From Rikenella sp. (GTDB lineage: Bacteria; Bacteroidota; Bacteroidia; Bacteroidales; Rikenellaceae): a DNA stretch of 11,258 nucleotides. Positions 1-6,883 of this stretch are shown piece after piece. The translations under genes were made by a program, and so were the position numbers. The DNA lies in contig JAIDFC010000215.1 in assembly GCA_029054535.1 (NCBI GenBank), positions 1-11,258 of the forward strand. Direction: 5' to 3'. The notes below the pieces were generated by a model. That model ran no database searches. It saw only the letters and a list, made by a program, of their open reading frames with translations, and had not been told where the DNA came from. Position 1 is the first letter of the stretch; each line of letters opens with the position of its first letter.

Positions 1-26
1 CCGTCTAATATTTTATTAAAGAGATG
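1..26. other. Probable degraded sequencing adapter at 5' edge
   Basis: The first ~26 bases are AT-rich, unlike the GC-rich gene that follows. They put an in-frame stop (TAA at 6-8) directly before conserved PurB sequence. Their layout (CCGTC, an AT-rich stretch, then TAAAGAGATG) resembles a damaged Nextera read-1 end, where GCGTC precedes the mosaic end finishing TAAGAGACAG. The clear adapter at the other end of the window supports this. The match is imperfect, so the identification is an inference. Confidence 0.5.
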
Positions 27-1079
27 ATGGACTCGCTCGGATTGGGGGATGAGCTGGAGTTCGTGCATTTCGGAGTGACCTCGCAGGAGATCAACAAGAC
101 CGCGACGCCGTATAGCTTGAAGGCCGCGATGGAGTCGGTCTATTATTCGGCGGCGAGCGAGTTGCGCGACCGGCTCGTAGCGTTGGCCGAGGAGTGGGGC
201 GAGGTTGCGATGCTGGCCCATACGCACGGGCAGCCGGCGTCGCCGACCGTGTTGGGGAAAGAGATCCGCGTGTTCGTCGAACGACTCGACAAACAGTTGG
301 CGCAACTGCGGGCGATTCCCTATCCGGCCAAGTTCGGGGGGGCGACCGGGAATTTCAATGCCCATTCGGTGGCTTATCCGTCGGTGGACTGGGTGGGGTT
401 CGCCAACCGGTTCGTGAACGAGCGGTTGGGGCTGGAACGGTCGCAGTACACCACGCAGATCGAACATTACGATAACCTGGCGGCGATTTTCGATGCGCTC
501 AAGCGGATCAACACGATTTTGATCGACCTGGCGCGGGACATGTGGACCTACATCTCGATGGAGTACTTCAAACAGAAGATCAAAGCCGGCGAGGTGGGTT
601 CGTCGGCGATGCCGCACAAGGTCAACCCGATCGATTTCGAGAACGCCGAAGGAAATTTCGGCCTGGCGAACGCCGTTTTTGAACATTTGGCAGCAAAATT
701 GCCTGTATCGAGGTTGCAGCGAGACCTCACCGACTCGACGGTGTTGCGGAACGTGGGGGTGCCGGTGGCTCATACGTTGATCGGCGTGGCGTCGTTGATG
801 AAGGGGCTCGGGAAGCTGATTATCAACCGCGAGGCGATCGACCGCGATCTGGATCGGAACTGGGCGGTGGTGGCCGAGGGGATTCAGACGATTCTCCGGC
901 GCGAGAAGTATCCCAATCCGTACGAGGCGCTCAAGGCTTTGACGCGGACAAACAAAGGGATCACGCACGAGGATATCGCTGCGTTCATCGAGGGGCTGGA
1001 GGTGTCCGAGGCGGTGAAGGCAGAGTTGCGGGCCTTGACGCCGCACACCTATACGGGGATTTTTGCGAACAAAAAATAA
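27..1079 (+). CDS. purB: Adenylosuccinate lyase, 3' portion
   Basis: Adenylosuccinate lyase (fumarase/aspartase superfamily) removes fumarate from SAICAR and from adenylosuccinate in cytoplasmic purine nucleotide synthesis. Counting from the ATG at 24, the fragment shows TSQEIN at about residues 20-24, the catalytic-histidine motif HTHGQPASP at 66-74 and the superfamily signature GSSAMPHKVNP at 192-202. The order and spacing match the E. coli-type PurB of roughly 450 residues, so about 100 N-terminal residues lie outside the window. The ATGs at 24 and 27 are not the native start, because conserved sequence begins immediately and the bases before it look like adapter. The reading frame is intact to TAA at 1077-1079. 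The rubredoxin gene follows on the same strand after 95 bases. Confidence 0.97.
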   Translation: MDSLGLGDELEFVHFGVTSQEINKTATPYSLKAAMESVYYSAASELRDRLVALAEEWGEVAMLAHTHGQPASPTVLGKEIRVFVERLDKQLAQLRAIPYPAKFGGATGNFNAHSVAYPSVDWVGFANRFVNERLGLERSQYTTQIEHYDNLAAIFDALKRINTILIDLARDMWTYISMEYFKQKIKAGEVGSSAMPHKVNPIDFENAEGNFGLANAVFEHLAAKLPVSRLQRDLTDSTVLRNVGVPVAHTLIGVASLMKGLGKLIINREAIDRDLDRNWAVVAEGIQTILRREKYPNPYEALKALTRTNKGITHEDIAAFIEGLEVSEAVKAELRALTPHTYTGIFANKK

Positions 1080-1133
1080 CGCTTTCGTTCCTGCCGGTTT
1101 TCCGGGGTCGGGGCGAAGGGCGTAATAAAATGA

Positions 1134-1141
1134 TACTTTAA
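1134..1141 (+). promoter_or_regulatory. Possible -7 element for the rubredoxin gene
   Basis: TACTTTAA lies 33 bases before the rubredoxin ATG and resembles the Bacteroidota -7 consensus TAnnTTTG. I see no convincing TTTG at the -33 position, and the gene could also be read through from purB. This is the best candidate in the 95-base gap. A weak CCGG/CCGG inverted repeat near 1095-1106 has no T-run, so I do not call a purB terminator. Confidence 0.25.
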
Positions 1142-1174
1142 AACGTTTTATTAACTCTCTAAAACCTTACGGCC

Positions 1175-1339
1175 ATGGAAAATTACAAATGCGACGTCTG
1201 CGACTGGATCTACAACCCGGAAGAGGGGTATCCCGAGGGCGGTATTGCGCCCGGAACTTCGTTCGAGGATCTGCCGGAAGATTTCGTCTGCCCGATCTGC
1301 GGGGTGGGCAAGGATATGTTCAGCAAGGTCGAAAAGTAG
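1175..1339 (+). CDS. Rubredoxin (54 aa)
   Basis: This small cytoplasmic iron protein carries one Fe bound by four cysteines and shuttles single electrons, often in oxygen or peroxide defence in anaerobes. The 54-residue product has CxxC at Cys6/Cys9 (CDVCDWIYNPEEG) and CPICG with Cys39/Cys42. It also has the family's PGTSFEDLPEDFVCP stretch and the GVGKDMF tail, which is the normal rubredoxin length and motif order. The start is ATG at 1175, which begins MENYKCDVC; no strong Shine-Dalgarno is visible, as is common in this phylum. It follows purB on the same strand after 95 bases. Repeat array 1 begins within ~30 bases of its stop. No redox partner gene is present to identify its acceptor. Confidence 0.95.
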   Translation: MENYKCDVCDWIYNPEEGYPEGGIAPGTSFEDLPEDFVCPICGVGKDMFSKVEK

Positions 1340-1576
1340 GGACGTTTTGCCAGAAGGGCGATGTTTCAGGCTGCCGGATGGCCCAAGCAATGCGTAGCAT
1401 TGCCCGACCGGCGCGGGGCTTTTGTGCTCTTGACTACGGCAGCCAGTTGCCCGCCGCGGGGCCCCGTTGGGGCTTTTGCTGGGGTTCTCTCAGCCTTATT
1501 TGGCGGCCCTGTGCGGGAGCGCAGTTCTTGCTTGTTGCCAAGCAAGGCTCCAGTTTTCGAGTGCCGAGCGGTACCC

Positions 1577-1651
1577 CGCGCGCGATTGCTGGAGTAGGAA
1601 ATCGTTCAAAAGCGTGAATCGCTTTTGAGCAAGATTTCCGCCAGCGCGCGG
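1577..1651 (+). repeat. Hairpin A, copy 1
   Basis: This is a long nested inverted repeat. Outer arms CGCGCG..GCTGG pair with CCAGCGCGCG, middle arms GGAAATC pair with GATTTCC, and inner arms TTCAAAAGCG pair with CGCTTTTGA around the loop TGAAT. It is nearly identical to copies at 6302-6377 (inverted) and 9068-9142. No T-run follows, so it is not an ordinary intrinsic terminator. Confidence 0.9.
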
Positions 1652-1750
1652 GCAAACATGGTTTTTGGGACGTTATAGCGATACGGAGTATCGCCCGTCC
1701 CGCCGGGGCCACCCGGACGCCGCCCGCGCAGGGCAGTCGAACAGGGCACC

Positions 1751-1825
1751 GTCGCCCGCCCGCCTAAGTAGGAATTTCAAAAGTTTCGCATTTGGCGAAA
1801 TCTTTATGAAATTCCCGCGGGCGAC
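1751..1825 (+). repeat. Hairpin B, copy 1
   Basis: This is a 75-base inverted repeat. GTCGCCCGC pairs with GCGGGCGAC, GGAATTTCA with TGAAATTCC, AAAG with CTTT, and TTTCGC with GCGAAA around the loop ATTTG. The copy at 9192-9265 keeps these stems with a different loop. The inverted copy at 6117-6191 has different inner stems that still pair. Confidence 0.9.
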
Positions 1826-2124
1826 GGCTGCGGTGGATTTTTTAGAGGCGTCGGATTGCCGCCAGCGAAGGCTTCCGAGCAAAGTCCAGTTTTCGAGTGC
1901 CGAGCGGCACCGTCCCGCCGCCGGGGGAGGGCGGCGATCCGCGCGCCTTGCAGGCGCGGTTTGTTGCGGGAGAATGGCGAATAGGGCCGAAGCCAGCGGA
2001 GGCGCGAGTGAGCGCAGCGAACGTTGCGGCCTGCCGCGTGGGGGGCGGCGTCGGGCGCGCGATCTGCGATCGTGGTTTGTTGCGGAAAAGCGTGTTTTGG
2101 CACCTTGCAACCCGAAGGGTTACC

Positions 2125-2173
2125 GGCCTTGTCGCCCAGCGGCGAAGCCGCTCTGGGGGGTGGGCGACAGGCC
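2125..2173 (+). repeat. Hairpin C, copy 1
   Basis: GGCCT-t-GTCGCCCA pairs with TGGGCGAC-AGGCC, enclosing AGCGGC-GAA-GCCGCT with a GAA triloop. It directly follows a short triloop hairpin (2107-2123). The same pair recurs at 10000-10065. Confidence 0.9.
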
Positions 2174-2483
2174 GAAGGAGGCGAAGCAGGTGGTTACGGC
2201 CCGCGCACCTGAGGCGCGGTTGTTGAGTCCAGATAAAAGGGTCGCTGCCTGCAAGGAACGCAACCCTCGCGTGCCCGAAGGTCGCGGTTGGTTGCGAGAT
2301 GCAGCTTGTTTCGGTGTTAAAAGGGCCGGAGCCCGCGGAGCCTATCCGAGCAAACTCCAGTTCTCGCGTGCCGCTCATCCGCGACTGGCCCGCGTGAACT
2401 TCGATCGCGGGTTGTTGCGGGAGAGTGGCGACCGGACTGAAGTCATCGGTGTTGTGGTTACACTAAATTAAGAGTAAGTAGGG

Positions 2484-2858
2484 ATGGAGGCTTTTTTGAC
2501 TGTGATATTGTTTGTTTTTCTCGGTTTTTGGTTGCTGGGCGTTTTGGGGCGTTGGGGATTGCGCCGGTGGCTGGCTCGGAAACAGCGAGAGTTTGCCGAA
2601 CGCTTTGGAAACGGAGGAACGGGTGCCGATTCGACGAACGGCGGCGGGACCTTCGGAAACGGATCGTTCCGCGGTTTTTATGCCAACTTCGGGGGAACAA
2701 AGAACGGTGGCCGGAAACGTCGGCGAGAGGGGGAGGTTACCGTTACCCAAACCACCCGACGGAGCGAATATCAGGTGCGGAAAGGGGTGGGCGAGTACGT
2801 CGAATACGAGGAAGTCTCGGCTCAGACATCGACGACGGCCACTACGTATGACGAGTGA
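2484..2858 (+). CDS. DUF4834-like membrane-anchored protein (124 aa)
   Basis: The N-terminus (residues 2-23, FLTVILFVFLGFWLLGVLG) is one hydrophobic membrane segment followed by Arg/Lys-rich sequence (RRWLARKQREFAERF). This predicts a small inner-membrane protein with its soluble tail in the cytoplasm. A Gly/Asn-rich linker (about 43-73) leads to a basic stretch (GGRKRRREGEVTV) and a C-terminal VGEYVEYEEV motif. That layout resembles DUF4834, a Bacteroidota family of unknown function in which a transmembrane helix precedes a tail ending in a GEYVDYEEV-like motif. The protein is somewhat longer than typical members because of the Gly-rich linker. The start is ATG at 2484, preceded by GTAGGG. 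The gene stands alone between array 1 and a strong terminator. The family call is from memory of the motif. Confidence 0.7.
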   Translation: MEAFLTVILFVFLGFWLLGVLGRWGLRRWLARKQREFAERFGNGGTGADSTNGGGTFGNGSFRGFYANFGGTKNGGRKRRREGEVTVTQTTRRSEYQVRKGVGEYVEYEEVSAQTSTTATTYDE

Positions 2859-2911
2859 TCTTTCGGAGGGGGCGAAGAACCGAGTGTTTTTCCGGTCCTC
2901 GGGCTATGGAC

Positions 2912-2972
2912 GGCCGCTTTCTGCAGGAGAAGAGAAGTAGGTTTCTCTCTTTCCTGCGGGAAGCGGCTTTTT
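2912..2972 (+). terminator. Intrinsic terminator after the DUF4834-like gene
   Basis: GCCGCTT (2913-2919) pairs with AAGCGGC (2961-2967), and the stem continues with TGCAGGA against TCCTGC and GAGAA against TTCTC. A TTTTT run (2968-2972) follows. It lies 53 bases after the stop and before the hydrolase gene, so the two genes are probably separate transcription units. Confidence 0.85.
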
Positions 2973-2985
2973 CGTGAAAAAACGT

Positions 2986-2993
2986 TATTTTTA
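2986..2993 (+). promoter_or_regulatory. Possible -7 element for the secreted hydrolase
   Basis: TATTTTTA lies 39 bases before the hydrolase ATG, close to the Bacteroidota -7 consensus TAnnTTTG. It sits just after the upstream terminator, where a new promoter is needed. No good -33 TTTG is visible at the usual 19-21 base spacing. Confidence 0.35.
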
Positions 2994-3032
2994 CCGACCT
3001 GAAACCTGAACTCAAAACCAATAAACCACCTC

Positions 3033-5711
3033 ATGACAACAATTTATCGGAAAAAGAAGCTGCTTTTCGGCAGCGTGTCGTTGATTTTGGCAGCGTTGGC
3101 GGCGATCCCTTCGGCGACCGCGCAGCAGCGCGGCGGCGCAGGGTCGACTGCGACAGACGGGAATATCGTTGCGATTTTCGGCCAGCAGAAGGTCGAAACG
3201 ACCGATGAAGGACACGTGTTCCACCGTTTTCGGGAGGGGCTTTTGTTGCCCGGAGGCACAGGAGCCGGGACCTTGTTCAACGGACAGGATATGGTGGGGT
3301 GGCTCTATGCGACCGATAATTTCAAGACCCCGAAGGCGGGGGATAGCTTGGGGTATGCCTATCCGGCACAACAAGAAGCGCAGATGGCCTATCAGTCCAA
3401 CGCCGAACGGAAAGCGGCTGCCGGACGCGGATTCCGGCCGCGGTGGACGCCGCTGCCCAACTGGGTGTGGAGTCCGATTGCGGTCGACTCGACCGGCGTG
3501 TTCCGGAGTCCGCACATGCGGTCGGCTTATCTGTACACCGCTTATGAGGCTCCGAAATCCGAAATCGCCCTGCTGGAGACCACCGGCGGAACGAGGACTT
3601 ATATCAATGGCGAGTTGCACGAAGGGGACCATTATGATTTCGGGTATACGTTGACCCCGGTGCGGTTGCGGAAGGGGTTGAACGAGTTCGTCTATACGCC
3701 GGGTCGTTTCGGTCGGGTGGAGGCGAAGCTCGTGGTGCCGGATAAAGCGGTGATGTTCACGCGGCGGGATCTGACCCTGCCCGACCTGATCGCCGGCGAG
3801 GAGGACGAGAAGTGGGGGGCGATCCGGGTGGTCAACGCGACGGAACGGCCGCTCAAGGGGTTGAGCGTCCGGACGGCGTTGTCGACACCCGAGGGGAGGT
3901 CGCTGGGCGAGGCGACGGAGTATCGGACCGACGAGGTGATGCCGATGGCGGTCCGGAAGGTGAAATTCCGGTTGCCGGCGACGGGTGATGCTTCGTATAA
4001 CGGGCCGGTGGTGGCGCGGTTGGAGCTGCTGCGGGGCGGAAAGACGATCGATACCGCGACGATCCGGCTGCGGCAGGTTTCGCCGAATGTACACCACGAA
4101 CGTACTTTTGTGAGCGGGATCGATAATAGTGTGCAGTATTACAGCGTCGCGCCGGCTTTGCGCACCGATCCGGGGGATACCGCGGCGCGGGCTTTCGTGC
4201 TGACGGTGCACGGTGCGTCGGTCGAGGCGCGGAATCAGGCACGGGCTTACCGACAAAAAGATTGGGTGAACATCGTGGCGCCCACCAACCGGCGTCCGTT
4301 CGGCTTCAACTGGGAAGAGTGGGGGCGGATCGACGCCTTGGAGGTGCTGGCCGAGGTGCAGCGGATTTTCCGGACCGATACCTCGCGGATCTACCTCACG
4401 GGCCACTCGATGGGGGGCCACGGGACGTGGTTCCTGGGGACGACCTATCCGTCGCGGTTCGCGGCCATTGCGCCGTGCGCCGGGTATCCGGATATCGCCG
4501 GTTATGGGAGCGGCAAGGGCGACGGCATGCACCGGCGGAATCCGCTCTTCGGACCGTTCGAGAGGGGAGCGTCGGCGGGGCGCATCGTCTCTCTGGCGCG
4601 CAATCTGACTCAGTCGGGGGTCTATATTCACCACGGCTCGGCGGATAACGTGGTGCCGCCGGAGCAGGCCCACATCATGCGCGAGGTGCTGGGGCGGTTC
4701 CATACGGACTTCTGTTACCACGAGTTCCCGGGCGGCGAACACTGGTTCGGGGACGCGAGCGTCGACTGGGCGCCGATCTTCGAATTCTTTGCGCGCCATT
4801 CGATTCCGACGGCGGACCGGGTGGACGAGATCGATTTCCATACGGCCTCTCCGGCGATCTCGGCGCAGGACTACTGGCTGACGGTCGAACAGCAGGAGAG
4901 CCCGTATCGCCACACCCATGTGCAGGTCGCGCGCGAGGGGGATACGGTGATTCGGGTCGCGGTGGCGGAGAATGCGCGGTTGCTGACCTTCGACCTGCCG
5001 GCCTTGATGCTGGGGACTCCGGAGGTGGAGATCGTCTTCGCCGACGGCCAGCGGATGGCGGTGCCGACCCATCGGCGGGCGATCGTGGCGTATCGCGACG
5101 GGAAATGGCAGGCGCTGGATAAGATCGACCCGAAACAGAAGCATGCCGGACGTTACGGCGGTTTCAAACAGGCGTTCGACAACGGGATGGTCTTCGTCTA
5201 TGCGACTCGGGGGACGGCGGCCGAACGGGCCGGGTGGCAAGCCAAGGCGCGGTTCGACGCCGAGACGTTCTACTACCGGGGGAACGGGTCGGTGGACGTG
5301 ATTCCGGATACGGAATACTCTCCCGACAAGTATCGGGGGCGGAATGTGGTCCTCTACGGCAATGCGGACAACAACCGGGCGTGGAATCTGTTGCTGCGCG
5401 ACTGTCCGATCCAGGTGCGGAGCGGCGGGGTCTCGATGGGCGACCGCTCGTACCGCGGGAATGACGTAGGGGCTTACTTCGTCTACCCGCATCCGGTGTT
5501 CGAGGAGGCGTTGGTGGGAGTGGTCGCGGCGACGGGCGAGTCGGGCATGCGGGCCACGGCGCCGAACAACTACATCTCGGGGATTACGGGCTTTCCGGAT
5601 CTGATGGTCTTTCGGGCGGCGATGCTGAAAGACGGACTCGACGGGGTCGAAACGGCAGGCTTCTTCGACAACGACTGGTCGCTGCGGGGCGGGGACGTGG
5701 TCTCTAAATAG
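3033..5711 (+). CDS. Secreted prolyl-oligopeptidase-type alpha/beta-hydrolase (892 aa)
   Basis: This is a serine hydrolase that acts outside the cytoplasm. The N-terminus is a Sec signal peptide: basic TIYRKKK, a hydrophobic core, then likely cleavage after SATA near residue 30. Residues ~35-350 form an unassigned, probably beta-rich region. An alpha/beta-hydrolase core (about 385-595) carries the nucleophile elbow GHSMGGHGTW with Ser459, the acid Asp538 in HGSADNVVPPEQ and His570 in GGEHWFG, so a full catalytic triad is visible. The C-terminal part (about 600-892) ends with SGITGFPDLMVF and AGFFDNDWSL, a tail I associate with large secreted members of this peptidase/esterase group. No lipobox cysteine or sorting domain is seen, so a periplasmic location is likely. 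The substrate (peptide, ester or polysaccharide ester) cannot be told; no SusCD or glycosidase genes adjoin. The start at 3033 gives a well-formed signal peptide. Confidence 0.9.
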   Translation: MTTIYRKKKLLFGSVSLILAALAAIPSATAQQRGGAGSTATDGNIVAIFGQQKVETTDEGHVFHRFREGLLLPGGTGAGTLFNGQDMVGWLYATDNFKTPKAGDSLGYAYPAQQEAQMAYQSNAERKAAAGRGFRPRWTPLPNWVWSPIAVDSTGVFRSPHMRSAYLYTAYEAPKSEIALLETTGGTRTYINGELHEGDHYDFGYTLTPVRLRKGLNEFVYTPGRFGRVEAKLVVPDKAVMFTRRDLTLPDLIAGEEDEKWGAIRVVNATERPLKGLSVRTALSTPEGRSLGEATEYRTDEVMPMAVRKVKFRLPATGDASYNGPVVARLELLRGGKTIDTATIRLRQVSPNVHHERTFVSGIDNSVQYYSVAPALRTDPGDTAARAFVLTVHGASVEARNQARAYRQKDWVNIVAPTNRRPFGFNWEEWGRIDALEVLAEVQRIFRTDTSRIYLTGHSMGGHGTWFLGTTYPSRFAAIAPCAGYPDIAGYGSGKGDGMHRRNPLFGPFERGASAGRIVSLARNLTQSGVYIHHGSADNVVPPEQAHIMREVLGRFHTDFCYHEFPGGEHWFGDASVDWAPIFEFFARHSIPTADRVDEIDFHTASPAISAQDYWLTVEQQESPYRHTHVQVAREGDTVIRVAVAENARLLTFDLPALMLGTPEVEIVFADGQRMAVPTHRRAIVAYRDGKWQALDKIDPKQKHAGRYGGFKQAFDNGMVFVYATRGTAAERAGWQAKARFDAETFYYRGNGSVDVIPDTEYSPDKYRGRNVVLYGNADNNRAWNLLLRDCPIQVRSGGVSMGDRSYRGNDVGAYFVYPHPVFEEALVGVVAATGESGMRATAPNNYISGITGFPDLMVFRAAMLKDGLDGVETAGFFDNDWSLRGGDVVSK

Positions 5712-5767
5712 CGGACTTCGTTCGAGCTTTTGCCGGGGTTCTCGCGGTCTCGGTTGGCGGAGTCCGG

Positions 5768-5797
5768 CCGATCCGAGTCTGTTCGGATACGGTTTTT
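5768..5797 (+). terminator. Probable terminator of the hydrolase gene
   Basis: CCGATCCGA pairs with TCGGAT-a-CGG (one bulge) around a short loop, and a TTTTT run (5793-5797) follows. It begins 57 bases after the stop. It also separates the hydrolase transcript from the convergent tig side. Confidence 0.6.
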
Positions 5798-6116
5798 GAG
5801 CGCATCGTGCCAAAAGAGGCGATTCATTCGGAGTCGTAACCGACCGCGCCTGCAGGGCGCGCGGGTCGCCGCCTCCCCACGCAGCGGCCCGCATTTTGCC
5901 ACTTATGCGTCTTTGATTGCGGCCGCGCCCGGGCGTTCGACCCGTTTAATTTCGAAACAAATCCGAACCGCAACTTGCAAACTGCGACTGAAAGGCGCGC
6001 GACCGACACCGCCCCCACACGGAGGCCGGTGCCGCTCGGCACTCGAACCTACCAGCCTCTACCCTAAAGCTCCGCGGGCTGCGGCCCCAGGTGCAACATT
6101 TAAACATTCTTCGCCC

Positions 6117-6191
6117 GTCGCCCGCGGGAATTTCATCTCGATTTTGCACTCGCAAAACGAGCGAAATTCCCCTCTTATGCGGGCGGGCGAC
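6117..6191 (-). repeat. Hairpin B, copy 2 (inverted, changed stems)
   Basis: This is an inverted copy of the 75-base hairpin B. The outer stem GTCGCCCGC/GCGGGCGAC and the GGAATTTC/GAAATTCC arms are kept. The inner arms are CTCG/CGAG and TTTTGC/GCAAAA, where the other copies have AAAG/CTTT and TTTCGC/GCGAAA. Pairing is preserved while the sequence differs. Confidence 0.9.
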
Positions 6192-6301
6192 GATCTTTCC
6201 CAAAAGAAACCGTGTCGGACTGCGCTCCCGCGCGGGGCCGCGTGCCCGCGGTGGGCTTGCGATACTGCGTATCGCTATACCGTTCTACAAACAATCTTTG
6301 A

Positions 6302-6377
6302 CCGCGCGCTGGCGGAAATCTTGTTCAAAAGCGATTCACGCTTTTGAACGATTTCCTACCTCAGCACTCGCGCGCGG
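6302..6377 (-). repeat. Hairpin A, copy 2 (inverted)
   Basis: This inverted copy of hairpin A has inner arms GTTCAAAAGCG/CGCTTTTGAAC around TGAAT, GGAAATC/GATTTCC flanks and CGCGCG outer arms. Here the inner stem is extended to a perfect 11 pairs. It faces copy 3 (9068-9142) across the tig and pentapeptide genes. Confidence 0.9.
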
Positions 6378-6795
6378 GATATTCTCCCAACAACATTCTC
6401 TGATCGCGCGCCGGGCGATTCATTCGGATTCGGCTCACGCCGAACCGTTGAATCGCCTCCTTAGGCGTGGCGCGGTGCCGCTCGACACTCGAAAACTGGA
6501 GTTTGCTCAGCAACATGCAAGAACTGCGCTCCCGCGCGGGGCCGCGTGCTCGCGGCGAGCGGGCGATACTGTGTATCGCTATAACGTTCTAAGAACAGTT
6601 TCTATCCGGCCGTCGTGGCGCGAACGCGTCGGCCGGGCAGGCCCCGCTAAATAAGGCGGAGAGAACCCTAACAAAAGCCTCAACGGGGTCCCGCGGTGGG
6701 CGAGAGGCTGTCATAATCAAGAACGCAAAAAACCACAACACCCCTGCTGGACGCGCGATAATGCGTATCGCTTAGGCCATCCGGCAACCTCCAAA

Positions 6796-6839
6796 CAAAA
6801 AGCGGTCGGAGCGACTCTCAGAGCCGCTCCGACCGCTTC
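6796..6839 (-). terminator. Intrinsic terminator of tig
   Basis: AGCGGTCGGAGCG pairs with CGCTCCGACCGCT, and CTC pairs with GAG around a three-base loop. On the minus strand the stem is followed by TTTTTGTTT. It starts 45 bases beyond the tig stop and is the strongest terminator in the window. Confidence 0.9.
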
Positions 6840-6883
6840 GCATCTGAACAGGACAGAACCCTCCGTCCCATTCAATCAAAATC

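Larger units (their letters stand above)
1340..2470 (+). repeat. Hairpin-module repeat array 1
   Basis: These ~1.1 kb between the rubredoxin gene and the DUF4834-like gene hold no recognisable gene and are tiled with palindromic modules shared with arrays 2 and 3. In order: CCGGATGGCCCAAGC leading into a triloop hairpin at 1387-1403; CTCTTGACTACGGCAGCC (from 1431); a GGCTTTTG..GGGTTCTCT..GCCTTATTT block (about 1470-1505); GAGCGCAGTTCTTGC and the CAGTTTTCGAGTGCCGAGCGG box (about 1519-1575); hairpin A (1577-1651); a second triloop hairpin (1678-1694); and hairpin B (1751-1825). Another CAGTTTTCGAGTGCC box is at 1874-1911. GC-arm hairpins ending in GGTTTGTTGC-like tails lie at 1941-1970, 2055-2085, 2202-2225 and 2391-2420. 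A triloop hairpin at 2107-2123 joins hairpin C (2125-2173). ORFs here are open on both strands, are rich in Arg, Pro and Ala, and match no family I know. Confidence 0.85.
5801..6795 (-). repeat. Hairpin-module repeat array 2 (inverted)
   Basis: About 1 kb between the convergent hydrolase and tig genes contains no gene I can support and carries the array modules on the minus strand. Read from tig outward: GCCGGATGGCC (6780-6790); a triloop-type hairpin (6755-6771); a GGCTTTTGTTAGGGTTCTCT..GCCTTATTT block (about 6645-6690); a GTTCTTAGAAC palindrome with a triloop hairpin (6563-6600); the CAGTTTTCGAGTG box with its GAGCGCAGTTCTTGC lead (6473-6545); a GGCGATTCA/TGAATCGCC hairpin (6414-6457); hairpin A (6302-6377); a triloop hairpin (6259-6275); hairpin B (6117-6191); a partial GTGCCGAGCGGCAC box (6028-6047); and a GC-arm hairpin (5844-5864). 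The order broadly matches array 1. The direction is that of tig. Confidence 0.85.

Noticed and set aside
1577..1651. Hairpin A as a Rho-independent terminator
   Set aside because: No T-run follows the stem on either side, and the copies lie 200 or more bases beyond the gene ends. tig already has its own strong terminator before array 2.
1665..2471. A 268-codon frame, and others on both strands, within array 1
   Set aside because: They are open on both strands, translate repeat modules into Arg/Ala/Pro-rich sequence, have no family features, and recur in array 3 only because the DNA repeats do.
3012..5894. A 960-codon open frame antisense to the secreted hydrolase
   Set aside because: It mirrors the hydrolase frame in GC-rich DNA, has a Pro/Arg/His-rich composition and no family motif. 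The plus-strand product has a signal peptide and a full catalytic triad.
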